From: Allobosea psychrotolerans
GTDB taxonomy: Bacteria; Pseudomonadota; Alphaproteobacteria; Rhizobiales; Beijerinckiaceae
Reading direction: 5' to 3'
NCBI RefSeq assembly: GCF_002917105.1
Contig: NZ_PQFZ01000002.1
Coordinates: 372,001 to 436,000, forward strand
Length of the DNA: 64,000 bases
Shown: piece after piece, positions 53,631 to 62,364 of the stretch
Layout: each line of letters opens with the position of its first letter
Position numbering within the stretch: position 1 is the first letter of the stretch
Position numbers and translations under genes: made by a program
Notes under the pieces: model-generated
What the model was told of the DNA's origin: nothing
What the model saw: only the letters and a program-made list of their open reading frames with translations
Databases searched by the model: none

Positions 53631-55384
53631 GCGGCGCAATCGCAGCGAGGCCGCATCGGGCGGGCTGGCGGCTGCCGCGTCTCGGGCCGCTCTGGCTCGC
53701 ACTGCCGGGCGTCATCTTCCTCGGCGTCTTCTTCGCCTATCCGGTCGCCCAGCTCCTGGGCCTGAGCCTCGTCGATCCCGCGACCGGGGCCTTCTCGACA
53801 GCCACCTATCAGCGCATCGCCGGTACGGATGTCTATCTGCGCGTCCTCGGTATCACCTTCCGCATCGCCGGCTACACGGCTCTGTATTCGCTGCTGATCG
53901 GCTACCCGCTGGCCTATTGGCTGGCGCGCCTGCCGGACATGTTCCGCGGCCGCATGCTGCTCTTCGTCATGGTGCCGTTCTGGACGAGCTATCTCGTCAA
54001 GACCTTCGCCTGGATGATCGTGCTCGGCCGCAGCGGCATCATCAATGCGCTGGCGACGGGCTCAGGGATCGTCGATCAGCCGCTGGCGCTGCTCCACAAC
54101 GAGTTCGGCGTCATGGTGGGCATGGTTCACGCCATGGTGCCGCTGGCGGTGATGACGCTTCTGCCGGTCATGGCCGGCATAGACCGGCGCCTCGTCCAGG
54201 CGGCGCAGACGCTCGGGGCCTCGCCCGCTCACGCCTTCTGGCTGGTCTATTTCAAGCTCTCGCTGCCTGGCGTCGCCGCCGCAGGGCTGCTCGTCTTCAT
54301 CTCCTCGCTCGGCTTCTTCATCGTGCCGGCCTTCCTCGGCGGTCGCCGTGAGACCATGTTGGCGCAGCTCATCATCACCCAGATCCAGGAGTTGCTGAAC
54401 TGGCCCTTCGCGGGAGCGCTCGCGGCCATGATGCTCGCAACCGCGCTGATCTCCTGCTGGCTCTATGACCGGCTCTTCGGCCTTTCGACCATTGCCGGCG
54501 GCTCCGCACAGGTCAGCACAGGACGCATCCGCGATCTCGGTCTCGTCATCCTCGGCTGGATCGCGGCACTGGCGGGCAAGCTCGCCGCGCTCACCCGCAT
54601 GGTTCTCGGCAAGCGCGGGAGTGGCCTGCTCCTGCCGCTCGTCGCCTGGCTGACGATCGCCTTCCTCGTGGTGCCGACGCTGCTCGTGATCCCGCTTGCC
54701 TTCACCTCCTCGCAGTTCCTCGAATTTCCACCGCCGGGCTATAGCCTGACCTGGTTCGAGACCTATTTCGCCTCGCCGCTCTGGATCCAGGCGACGATCC
54801 GCTCCTTCCTCGTCGCCTTCGCCACCGCGGTCGCCGCGACGACGGTCGGCGGCTTTACGGCGCTCGCGCTGGCCAACAGCCGCACGCGCTGGGGCGGGCT
54901 TATCTTCGCTTTCTTTCTCGCTCCGATGATCGTGCCGCGCATCGTCATCGCGGTCGGGCTGTTCTATCTGTTTGCCCGGATGGGCCTGATCGCGACGGAT
55001 CTGGGCCTCATCATCGGCCATACCGTGCTGGCGATCCCGTTCACGCTCGTCACCATCGCCGCCGTGCTCAAGAGCTACGACCAGCGCCTCGACCAGGCCG
55101 CCGCCACGCTCGGCGCCAATCGCCTGCGCACCCTGGTCGGCGTGACGATTCCCTTGGTGAAAGGTGGCCTGGTCGCCGCCTTCCTCTTCGCCTTCATCAC
55201 CTCCTTCGACGAGCTCACGATCGCGATCTTCATCAGCGGCGGAATCAAGACGACCCTGCCGAAGCAGATGTGGGACGACATGATCCTGCAGTTGAATCCG
55301 ACCCTGGCGGCCGTATCCGTGGTCGTTTTCGTGGTGGTCACAGTGATGCTCGTGACCGCAGAACGCTTCCGCCGCACGCCTTGA
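53627..55384 (+). CDS. fused PotB-PotC-type ABC permease
   Basis: At 585 aa this single polypeptide carries two permease units: residues about 15-290 (EAA-type region VQAAQTLGASPAHAFWLVYFKLSLPG) and about 320-585 (LDQAAATLGANRLRTLVGVTIPLVKGG). Each half has about six hydrophobic segments. Usually PotB and PotC are separate. The start overlaps the ATPase stop by 4 bp. The fused form should make the channel as a monomer. Confidence 0.9.
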   Translation: MSGAIAARPHRAGWRLPRLGPLWLALPGVIFLGVFFAYPVAQLLGLSLVDPATGAFSTATYQRIAGTDVYLRVLGITFRIAGYTALYSLLIGYPLAYWLARLPDMFRGRMLLFVMVPFWTSYLVKTFAWMIVLGRSGIINALATGSGIVDQPLALLHNEFGVMVGMVHAMVPLAVMTLLPVMAGIDRRLVQAAQTLGASPAHAFWLVYFKLSLPGVAAAGLLVFISSLGFFIVPAFLGGRRETMLAQLIITQIQELLNWPFAGALAAMMLATALISCWLYDRLFGLSTIAGGSAQVSTGRIRDLGLVILGWIAALAGKLAALTRMVLGKRGSGLLLPLVAWLTIAFLVVPTLLVIPLAFTSSQFLEFPPPGYSLTWFETYFASPLWIQATIRSFLVAFATAVAATTVGGFTALALANSRTRWGGLIFAFFLAPMIVPRIVIAVGLFYLFARMGLIATDLGLIIGHTVLAIPFTLVTIAAVLKSYDQRLDQAAATLGANRLRTLVGVTIPLVKGGLVAAFLFAFITSFDELTIAIFISGGIKTTLPKQMWDDMILQLNPTLAAVSVVVFVVVTVMLVTAERFRRTP

Positions 55385-55413
55385 ACCCGATTTGCGACGA
55401 TCCAGAGAATCCC

Positions 55414-56943
55414 ATGCCTTTCGATGATGACGGCTTTGTCGGCCTGCTGAACGAGCGCGCCCTGCGCGATCCCGACGGGACCTATGCCCGCTTCAACGGC
55501 GAGCCGGTGAGCTATGGCGCGCTCGACCGGCAGGCCTCGACCTTCGCCGCTTATCTGCGCGCAAGCGGCATAGCGCCCGGCGAGCGCGTCGCGGTGATGA
55601 TGCGCAACAGCATCGCCGCGATCGCCTGCGTTTTCGGCCTGGCCAAGGCTGGCGTCGCCTGGGTTCCCGTCAACGCACAGCAGCGCGGCGAGGGGCTGCG
55701 CTATCTGCTGAGCCGTTCCGGCCCGAGGCTCGTCATCGTCGATGACGACCTCGCCGCACTCGTCGTCGAGGCGCTGCCCTCGAACGATGCGCCCAGGCTC
55801 CTCATCCATGGACGGGGGGACGGTCTCGACGCCATCCTCGCTGAGACCGCCGCTTTCGACCAACCGCCTCCGGCGCCCGATGCGGTGTTCGCGATCATGT
55901 ACACATCGGGCACGACCGGTCGTCCCAAGGGCGTCATCGTCTCGCACCGCATGCTGCGGCTGGCGGCCGAGGGCGTCGGCCTCGTCTCCGCAGCGCAGGC
56001 GGGAGAGGTGCTGTTCGTCTGGGAGCCGCTCTATCATATCGGCGGGGCGCAGCTCCTGCCCCTGCCGATGATCCGCGACGTCACGCTCGCCATGGTCGAG
56101 CGCTTCAGCGCCAGCCGGTTCTGGGCGCAGGTCAAGGCCGAGGGCGCAAGCCATATCCATTATCTCGGCGGCATCCTGCAGATCCTGCTGAAGCAGCCGC
56201 CCGGCCCGCTCGACCGCGATCATGGCGTCCGCATCGCCTGGGGCGGCGGCTGCCCGCCCGATATCTGGCCTCAGTTCCAGCAGCGCTTCGGCGTCGAGAT
56301 CCGCGAATGCTACGGCATGACGGAAGCCTCCAGCATCACCACCTGCAACGACAGCGGCGTCGTGGGTTCGGTCGGCCGTTGCATGCCGTGGTTCGGCGTT
56401 GCATTGCTGGGCCCTGACGGTCACCCCGTATCCAATGGCGAGCGCGGCGAGATCGTTGTCGAGACCACGCTGCCCGGCGCGCTCTTTCCGGGCTATCTCG
56501 ACAATCCCGAGGCCACCGCAAAGGCGCTGCGCAATGGCAGGCTGCACACCGGCGATCTCGGCTCCTTCGACGCCGACGGGAACCTCTATTTCCACGGCCG
56601 CATGACCGACAGCGTGCGCTGCCGCGGCGAGAACGTCTCGGCCTGGGAGGTCGAACATGTCGCCGCCGAGCACGAGGCGGTGGAGGATTGCGCCATGATC
56701 GGCGTCGCGGCCGATATCGGCGAGCAGGACATCAAATTGTTCGTCAAGCCGCGCGAAGGCGCGCGCCTTGATCCCGCGACCCTGTCGGCGTGGCTCGGCC
56801 GTCGGCTCGCCCCCTATCAGAACCCGCGCTACATCGCGCTGGTCGACGAGTTCGAGCGCACCGCAAGCCAGCGCATCATGAAACACAAGCTGTCGCCCCG
56901 GCTCGATGATTGCTGGGACCGCGCCGCACTGGTGGAGCGTTGA
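55414..56943 (+). CDS. acyl-CoA ligase (ANL superfamily)
   Basis: This 509-aa enzyme activates a carboxylic acid by adenylation and thioesterification. It has the P-loop YTSGTTGRPKG, the A5 region ECYGMTEASS, HTGDLGSFDADGNLYFHGR and the C-terminal RIMKHKL catalytic lysine. It resembles crotonobetaine/carnitine-CoA ligases of the CaiC kind. I chose ATG 55414; the frame overlaps the permease upstream. With the crotonase it suggests CoA-dependent catabolism of the imported compound. Confidence 0.9.
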   Translation: MPFDDDGFVGLLNERALRDPDGTYARFNGEPVSYGALDRQASTFAAYLRASGIAPGERVAVMMRNSIAAIACVFGLAKAGVAWVPVNAQQRGEGLRYLLSRSGPRLVIVDDDLAALVVEALPSNDAPRLLIHGRGDGLDAILAETAAFDQPPPAPDAVFAIMYTSGTTGRPKGVIVSHRMLRLAAEGVGLVSAAQAGEVLFVWEPLYHIGGAQLLPLPMIRDVTLAMVERFSASRFWAQVKAEGASHIHYLGGILQILLKQPPGPLDRDHGVRIAWGGGCPPDIWPQFQQRFGVEIRECYGMTEASSITTCNDSGVVGSVGRCMPWFGVALLGPDGHPVSNGERGEIVVETTLPGALFPGYLDNPEATAKALRNGRLHTGDLGSFDADGNLYFHGRMTDSVRCRGENVSAWEVEHVAAEHEAVEDCAMIGVAADIGEQDIKLFVKPREGARLDPATLSAWLGRRLAPYQNPRYIALVDEFERTASQRIMKHKLSPRLDDCWDRAALVER

Positions 56944-56944
56944 G

Positions 56945-58039
56945 ATGAACTGCTGCGACATCCTGATTTCGGGCACGGGCGGCTTCGCAGCCCGCATCGC
57001 CTTCGACATCGCCGCGACCGCGGATCAGCCGGTGCATGTCACGATCGCCGGCCGCAACCAGGAGCGGCTGCGCTGGCTGCGTACCGCTGCCAATGCCCGC
57101 GCCGCCCTGTTCGGCAAACCGGCGCGCTTCGACACGCACGCGATCGACCTTCTGGCGCCCGACGCTGCCGACGCAGTGCTCGCGGCGACCGGTCCGCGCA
57201 TACTGGTGCAGGCCGCCTCGATCCAGACCTCGCAGGTCATCGCCCAGCGCGGCAATGCCTGGACGCGCCTCGTTGCCGAGGGTGGCCTGAGCGCGACCGC
57301 CGTCTTCCAGGCGCTGATCAGCGCCCGTGTCGCGGCAGCGATCAGCCGCTCTGGCAGGCCGATCACGCTCGTGAACTGCAGCTTCCCGGATGTCGTCAAC
57401 AGCATCATCACGGCGCTCGGCCACGATGTCGCCTGCGGCATGGGCAATGTCGCCATCCTGTCCAATGTCTTCGCCGGCTCGGCTTCGGTTCCCGCCGGCG
57501 CGGAGATCAAGGTTCTCGCCCATTATCAAAACCTCGCGGCCTGGCGACGCCTGCCGGCCGAGCGTCGTGGAACGCCGCCGCGCGTCTGGATCGACGGCCG
57601 TGAGGTCGATGATGTCTTCGCGCGCTTTGCGGACATCCAATTGACGCCGGAGCCGGTGATCGAGATTTCGGGCGCCAGCGGCGTGCCGATGCTGCTCGCC
57701 ATGGCGGCAGGCCGGGAGTGGCGCGGCCATGTCCCGGGGCCGAACGGCCTGCCGGGCGGTTATCCGGTGCGATTGAGCGAGGGAACACTGAAGCTCGATC
57801 TGCCCACGGGTTTAGCTCGGGAGGAGGCGGTGGCCTGGAACGCGGCGTTCGAGCAGGAGAACGGCCTGGTGGTTTCACCGGCTGGCGAGGCCCGCTTCAA
57901 CGGCGTGCTGCGCGAGCTGCTAACGGCGCACCTCCCCGAACTCGCAGCCGGCTTCTCGGTCAGCGAGCTGGAAAGCGTGTGCCAGACCCTGCTTGGCGTC
58001 AGGGATCGGCTTATGAATATGGCCGCGGATGATCGCTAG
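56945..58039 (+). CDS. Rossmann-fold protein, saccharopine dehydrogenase-like
   Basis: This 364-aa protein begins with a dinucleotide-binding motif (ILISGTGGFAARIAFDIA) and an acidic or Arg residue after the second strand (IAGRNQER). The rest has NCSFPDVVNSIITALG and resembles saccharopine dehydrogenase or NAD-dependent amino-acid dehydrogenases. It follows the ligase stop by 1 bp and closes the operon. A reductase or dehydrogenase acting in the same pathway is likely; the substrate is unknown. Confidence 0.75.
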   Translation: MNCCDILISGTGGFAARIAFDIAATADQPVHVTIAGRNQERLRWLRTAANARAALFGKPARFDTHAIDLLAPDAADAVLAATGPRILVQAASIQTSQVIAQRGNAWTRLVAEGGLSATAVFQALISARVAAAISRSGRPITLVNCSFPDVVNSIITALGHDVACGMGNVAILSNVFAGSASVPAGAEIKVLAHYQNLAAWRRLPAERRGTPPRVWIDGREVDDVFARFADIQLTPEPVIEISGASGVPMLLAMAAGREWRGHVPGPNGLPGGYPVRLSEGTLKLDLPTGLAREEAVAWNAAFEQENGLVVSPAGEARFNGVLRELLTAHLPELAAGFSVSELESVCQTLLGVRDRLMNMAADDR

Positions 58040-58095
58040 AAGCGTCCAACCACCTGCTCTCCTTGGCTTAACGCCAGGAGTAAAGTCATCCTATT

Positions 58096-59376
58096 CTAAT
58101 TCGGCGCCTCGCCTTTCTTCGCTTGGCCCTGCGTGATGAGGCGGGCACTGCGCTGCCCGCTGATATAGATCCACAGCCAGCTCAAGGCGACGGCGAGGCG
58201 GTTACGCAACCCGATCAGGAAGAAGATGTGCGCGATACCCCACATCCACCAGGCGAAGCGGCCTTTCAGCTTGATCCAGCCGAAATCGACGATTGCCGCG
58301 CGCTTGCCGATCGTCGCGAGATTGCCGGCGTTCTTGTAATGGAATGGCGGCGGCACGCTTCCGTCGCTTAACCGGGCCTTGATCATCGCGGCGACATAGC
58401 GCCCCTCCTGTTTGGCCGCCGGCGCGACGCCCGGAACAAGTTTTCCGTCCGCCGCGGCGACATGGGCCGTATCGCCGATCACAAAGATGTGGGGATGTCC
58501 GGGGACAGTGAGGTCGTCCTCCACAAGAACCCGCCCTGCCCGGTCGGCGGGTGCATTCAGCCAATCGGCCGCCGGCGAAGCCGCCACGCCCGCGGCCCAC
58601 AAAATCGTCCTTGCCGGGAGAAACTCGTCGCCGAGCTCGACGCCGTCCTCCCCGCATTTTGAAACAGCGTGCCCGAGCCTGATCTCGACCCCGAGACGCG
58701 TCAGCGCCTGGTGGGCGTAAGCCGATAGATCCTCGCTGAAGCCGGAGAGGATGCGCGGGCCGGCTTCGATGAGGACGACGCGCGCGCTATGCGTATCGAA
58801 ATTGCGGAAATCGCTGCGCAGCGTATCCCGGGCGAGCTCGGCGATCGTGCCGGCGAGCTCCACGCCGGTCGGGCCTGCGCCGATGATCACGAAGGTGAGG
58901 AATGTGGCGCGCCGCGCTTCGTCTGTTTCCCACTCGGCCTGCTCGAAGGCCGACAGGATGCGACGCCTGATCTTGGTTGCATCCTCGAGGGTCTTCAGGC
59001 CGGGCGCATGGGGCTCCCATTCATCGTGGCCGAAATAGGCATGGCGCGCGCCGGTCGCCAGAATCAAGGTGTCGAAAGCGATCGACGGCTCACCATCCAG
59101 CAAAACCTCTTTCTCTCGGATATTCACGCCAACGACGCTCCCAAGCAGCGTCGTGACGTTCTTGTGCCTGTGCAGCAGAGCCCGGATCGGCCAGGCTATC
59201 TCCGATGTCGCGAGCGAGGCAACGGCCACCTGGTAGAGCAGAGGCTGGAACAGGTGATGATTACGCCGATCAATGACTGTCATGCGCACCGGCGCGCCGG
59301 CGAGATCGCGCGCCGCTTCAAGGCCGCCGAAGCCGGCTCCGACGATGACGACATGATGTGCGGACGCAGCAGTCAC
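58096..59376 (-). CDS. ndh: type II NADH dehydrogenase
   Basis: This 426-aa single-subunit flavoprotein has two Rossmann motifs (IVGAGFGGLEAARDL at the start and IIGAGPTGVELAGTIAELARD near residue 168), the quinone-side LFQPLLYQVAVASLA and a C-terminal hydrophobic amphipathic membrane-binding region. It oxidises NADH and reduces quinone without pumping protons. It is monocistronic beside DUF2171 and the FixK block, so it may support respiration under varied oxygen. Confidence 0.93.
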   Translation of the reverse strand: MTAASAHHVVIVGAGFGGLEAARDLAGAPVRMTVIDRRNHHLFQPLLYQVAVASLATSEIAWPIRALLHRHKNVTTLLGSVVGVNIREKEVLLDGEPSIAFDTLILATGARHAYFGHDEWEPHAPGLKTLEDATKIRRRILSAFEQAEWETDEARRATFLTFVIIGAGPTGVELAGTIAELARDTLRSDFRNFDTHSARVVLIEAGPRILSGFSEDLSAYAHQALTRLGVEIRLGHAVSKCGEDGVELGDEFLPARTILWAAGVAASPAADWLNAPADRAGRVLVEDDLTVPGHPHIFVIGDTAHVAAADGKLVPGVAPAAKQEGRYVAAMIKARLSDGSVPPPFHYKNAGNLATIGKRAAIVDFGWIKLKGRFAWWMWGIAHIFFLIGLRNRLAVALSWLWIYISGQRSARLITQGQAKKGEAPN

Positions 59377-59527
59377 GGGCTCACCGGCGCCAGGGTAACG
59401 GAGGCTGACGTTAGCATCCGGAACGCAAAAGTCTCCTGCAGATGCCGCTCAACAATCGTGCTGGAGCGGTTGAGATCGCAGGCTTTGCCCCAGCGCTGCG
59501 CAGCCGGTGCGACGGCCTCGAGAGGCA

Positions 59528-59782
59528 TCAGGGATCGACCGATCGCCCGGACTTTTCCTCCTCCAGGGTCACTGCGATGTCAGCGTTCGCTGAGAGGCGA
59601 ACCTTGTTCCCCTCGACGCCGGCCACGAAGCCGGCCTCGATGTAATGATGATGGCCCTCATGCTTCCCGAAGCTGTCGCTCATCTTGAGCTTGATGCGGC
59701 CGCCCTCGAAGCGATCGACCGTCCCGACATGCACACCGTCGGCCCCGATGACCTCCATGTGTTCCTTGACGCTGTCTTTCAT
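59528..59782 (-). CDS. DUF2171 family protein
   Basis: This 84-aa protein begins MKDSVKEHMEVIGADGVHVGTVDR and has HEGHHHYIEAGFV. It resembles the small PRC-barrel-like DUF2171 proteins often found with stress and FixK-regulated genes. It has no membrane segment. GGAG precedes the ATG. Its function is not established. Confidence 0.85.
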   Translation of the reverse strand: MKDSVKEHMEVIGADGVHVGTVDRFEGGRIKLKMSDSFGKHEGHHHYIEAGFVAGVEGNKVRLSANADIAVTLEEEKSGRSVDP

Positions 59783-60475
59783 CGTGAGCTTCTCCTTGCT
59801 GAGTGCTGGTCGATCATGAAGTCGTCCCGGGCATGTGGAGCCGCGGCAGGAAACGCGTCGATCGGCGCGAGCAAGACTGTAACCCCCGGCCGGTCAAGCC
59901 GGTTCCAATTCATCCTCGTCCTCGATCTCCGAGTTCTGTCCGTTGAAGCTCGAACCGTCGCGTGCATCGCCTGCGAAGGTCATGTCGACCAAGGCTCCGC
60001 CGCTGCGCCGGCCGGTCCGTCAGGTCGAGCCCCGCACATCGGCGTCATGAGGACGGCCAGGAACACGCAATCCTGCCAGCCGATCCGAAACGACGAAGGC
60101 TCCGCATCACTGCGGAGCCTTCGTCCATCGCGAGCTTTGGATGGACAGCTGGGCCGGAGAGTGCCACGGCCGGAACGGTATCAGTTCGGTCGCATCAGGC
60201 GTCCAAGTGCGAAAGCGACCTCTTACCTCCGTCGCTCATGGTCCCGGCCAGAATGCGCAAGGCCATCCACCCCGGGGCCGGGAGATGTGCGTCACCAACA
60301 TCATGCCGCTTCCCATCCGTTGCCATGTGGGCTCTCGGCGGCACTGCTTGGCTCGCGCGCGGCTGCCCCGGCCAGTTGGAGGCATTGCTCACCTCGCCGA
60401 AGGCCGGATATTGCGCTTGGTCGTTTGGTTGCGCCTTGCTGGTCGCGTATCGGGCCATCGACATCGATTTGGCTT
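59783..60475. other. 693-bp region without a convincing gene
   Basis: Several open frames exist on both strands (for example 59962-60495 forward and 60195-60479 reverse), but none has a recognisable domain, good start or family-like composition. The only clear structure is a perfect 13-bp stem at 60094-60123. A decayed gene or an unannotated RNA could lie here. Confidence 0.5.
60094..60123. terminator. perfect 13-bp hairpin with TCAC loop, direction unknown
   Basis: CGAAGGCTCCGCA (60094-60106) pairs exactly with TGCGGAGCCTTCG (60111-60123). Only weak T-tracts follow on either side. It looks like an RNA 3' end or bidirectional terminator, but no gene clearly ends here. Confidence 0.5.
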
Positions 60476-61159
60476 TCATGAGTCCAGCCGCCTGAGTGCG
60501 GAGATGTTCTTCAGGATGATCGAGCGGCGATGCGCGGGCAGTTCGATGTAGCGAGCGCGTTCCAATTGCGTCAGCGAGCGCGAGACCGTCTCAATCGTCA
60601 AGCCGAGATGGTCGGCGATATCGATGCGGGACATCGGCAAGTCGACACACCCAAGTCCCGAGAGCCGATCCGCGATGCCGAGGAGGAAGGTTGCCAGTTT
60701 TTCAACGGCGCTCTTGCGCCCCAGAAGCATGATATGAGCCTGCGCGCGCTCCAATGCCTGCAGCATCGCCCCCATAACCTGTTGGGCGAATTCAGGATCA
60801 TCCGTTGCAAGTTCGGCCAGCGGCTGATTGCGATACTGCAGCAGCGTAACGGGCTCGACGGCATCGGCACTCATGCTCCGCACCTCGCCCATCTCAATTC
60901 CGAAGATGTCGCCAGGCACGTGGAAGGCGTCGATCTGCCGGCGGCCATCGCTGAGAACGCGGTACGTCCGGACGGTTCCGGCCATGACGCGATAATAGGA
61001 CTGCGCTTGGTCGCCCTGGGTAAAGATGCCCGCTTCCTTTGCGAAGCTGCGCCGGGCCTCGTTCGGCGCCGATGCAGGGCGGGTGTCGGATTGGCGCGCA
61101 GCGCCTCGAGCCATCCACGCCGGAAATTGCATAACATGGGGTGCGGAAATCGTTTGCAT
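60476..61159 (-). CDS. fixK: FixK-type Crp/Fnr-family regulator
   Basis: This 227-aa protein has a cyclic-nucleotide-like sensor fold and the C-terminal helix-turn-helix DIADHLGLTIETVSRSLTQLE, with the Glu/Ser/Arg contacts typical of Fnr/FixK. It lacks the N-terminal cysteine cluster of oxygen-sensing FNR, so it is FixK-like and should respond through FixLJ. I chose ATG 61159 with GAGGG upstream. It would activate microaerobic genes by binding TTGAT-N4-ATCAA sites. Confidence 0.9.
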   Translation of the reverse strand: MQTISAPHVMQFPAWMARGAARQSDTRPASAPNEARRSFAKEAGIFTQGDQAQSYYRVMAGTVRTYRVLSDGRRQIDAFHVPGDIFGIEMGEVRSMSADAVEPVTLLQYRNQPLAELATDDPEFAQQVMGAMLQALERAQAHIMLLGRKSAVEKLATFLLGIADRLSGLGCVDLPMSRIDIADHLGLTIETVSRSLTQLERARYIELPAHRRSIILKNISALRRLDS

Positions 61160-61235
61160 GGCGCCCTCTGCAGAATGGTTGTGTCTTGCAGAAGAGCTAC
61201 CGTTTCGCGCATACTGGGAAAATTCAGATGCTGTC

Positions 61236-61634
61236 CTAAGGGATATCCCTGAGGGCCGGGTGCCCGGAGGCAAGGGCGGTGCGGATGGTCTCAACGAGAG
61301 AATCATCCTGCAGAGGTTTTTCGATCACCCGATTGAAGCCGGCCTTACCCGCCTTTCGGCGAATGTGATCCGATACCCGGCCTGTCATCAGGATGGCAGG
61401 CAGGTCGACATGGCGGTCGCGCAGATGCTCGACGAGCTCGATGCCGTTCATCCCGGGCATGTTGTAGTCGACAATCAGGCAGCCGTGAGTCGGCATGTTC
61501 GGCTCGGCGAGAAGCTGCGCGCCGTCGCAATAGGCGCGCACCTGCAAGCCCTCGATCTCGAGAACGAATATCAGTGACTGCCGAACCGCTTCATCGTCGT
61601 CGACGACGATGATCGGCCCTGTGTCGGTTGACAT
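61236..61634 (-). CDS. single-domain response regulator of the FixJ block
   Basis: This 132-aa receiver has the acidic pocket VDDDEAVRQS, phospho-acceptor D56 (LIVDYNMPGMNG) and K near EKPLQDD. There is no output domain. I chose ATG 61634; an upstream start adds ten residues. It lies between fixK and fixJ in the same direction, so it is probably a phosphate sink or a second target of FixL. A 12-bp palindrome AGGGATATCCCT overlaps its last codons. Confidence 0.88.
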   Translation of the reverse strand: MSTDTGPIIVVDDDEAVRQSLIFVLEIEGLQVRAYCDGAQLLAEPNMPTHGCLIVDYNMPGMNGIELVEHLRDRHVDLPAILMTGRVSDHIRRKAGKAGFNRVIEKPLQDDSLVETIRTALASGHPALRDIP

Positions 61635-61731
61635 CCTATGGCCCCATCCAATGCCATCGGACACAGGACGTGCCAGATAGTCACGCCGGATTGGACCAGA
61701 AGCACCGGGATTTCCAATTCAGGGAAACCCC

Positions 61732-62364
61732 TTATGGTCTCGCGGTCGTTTCGCTTCCATTCTCGACCAAGAGGGCGAACCGTACCAATTCGGAGAGGCT
61801 GCCGGCGCGCATCTTCGTCATGACATTGGCACGATAGATCTCGACCGTCCGTGGACTGATGTCGAGTTCGAAGGCAATGACCTTGTTGGCCTTGCCGGCA
61901 ACAAGTCGATCGAGAACCTGCTTCTCCCGTTCGGATAGGGCTTTGAGCCGCCCCGCTATCTCGACCGATTGAGCTTGATGCTGTGTTTCGCGCTGGTGCC
62001 TATCAAGGCCGATGCGCACCGCCGCCAGCAGCAGATCGTCATTGAAGGGCTTTTCGATGAAGTCGATGGCGCCCTGCTTCATCGCCTCGACCGCAAGTGG
62101 CACATCTGCGTGCCCCGTCATAACGATCACGGGCATTGTGAAGCCACGGGCTTTCAGCCGGCGCAGGAACTCGATCCCATCGATGCCCGGCATCCGGACG
62201 TCGGTCAGGATACACCCGGTCAATCCATCTTCGACCGTGGCGAGAAACGCGGAGGCCGACTGATGAAGTCGGACGGGCAATCCATCCGATGCAAGAAGGA
62301 AAGACAGCGACTGCCGTACGGCCAGATCGTCATCGACGACATGGATGATCGCTTCATTTCCCAT
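61732..62364 (-). CDS. fixJ: two-component response regulator FixJ
   Basis: This 210-aa protein has a receiver with phospho-acceptor D55 ([11 protein letters not shown]) and a LuxR-type C-terminal helix-turn-helix ([39 protein letters not shown]). FixL phosphorylates FixJ at low oxygen; FixJ then activates fixK. Its ATG lies inside the fixL end, overlapping by 11 bp, so the pair is translationally coupled. Confidence 0.95.
   Translation of the reverse strand: MGNEAIIHVVDDDLAVRQSLSFLLASDGLPVRLHQSASAFLATVEDGLTGCILTDVRMPGIDGIEFLRRLKARGFTMPVIVMTGHADVPLAVEAMKQGAIDFIEKPFNDDLLLAAVRIGLDRHQRETQHQAQSVEIAGRLKALSEREKQVLDRLVAGKANKVIAFELDISPRTVEIYRANVMTKMRAGSLSELVRFALLVENGSETTARP

Noticed and set aside
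59779..59967. 62-codon reverse frame upstream of DUF2171
   Set aside because: Polar, Arg-rich, no start signal, overlaps the DUF2171 ribosome-binding region.
60195..60479. 94-codon reverse frame after fixK
   Set aside because: No recognised family, irregular composition and starts inside the fixK stop region; not enough support.
61239..61250. AGGGATATCCCT palindrome as a FixJ or FixK operator
   Set aside because: It does not match the FixK box and overlaps coding sequence; I have no reliable FixJ consensus match, so it is mentioned only with its gene.
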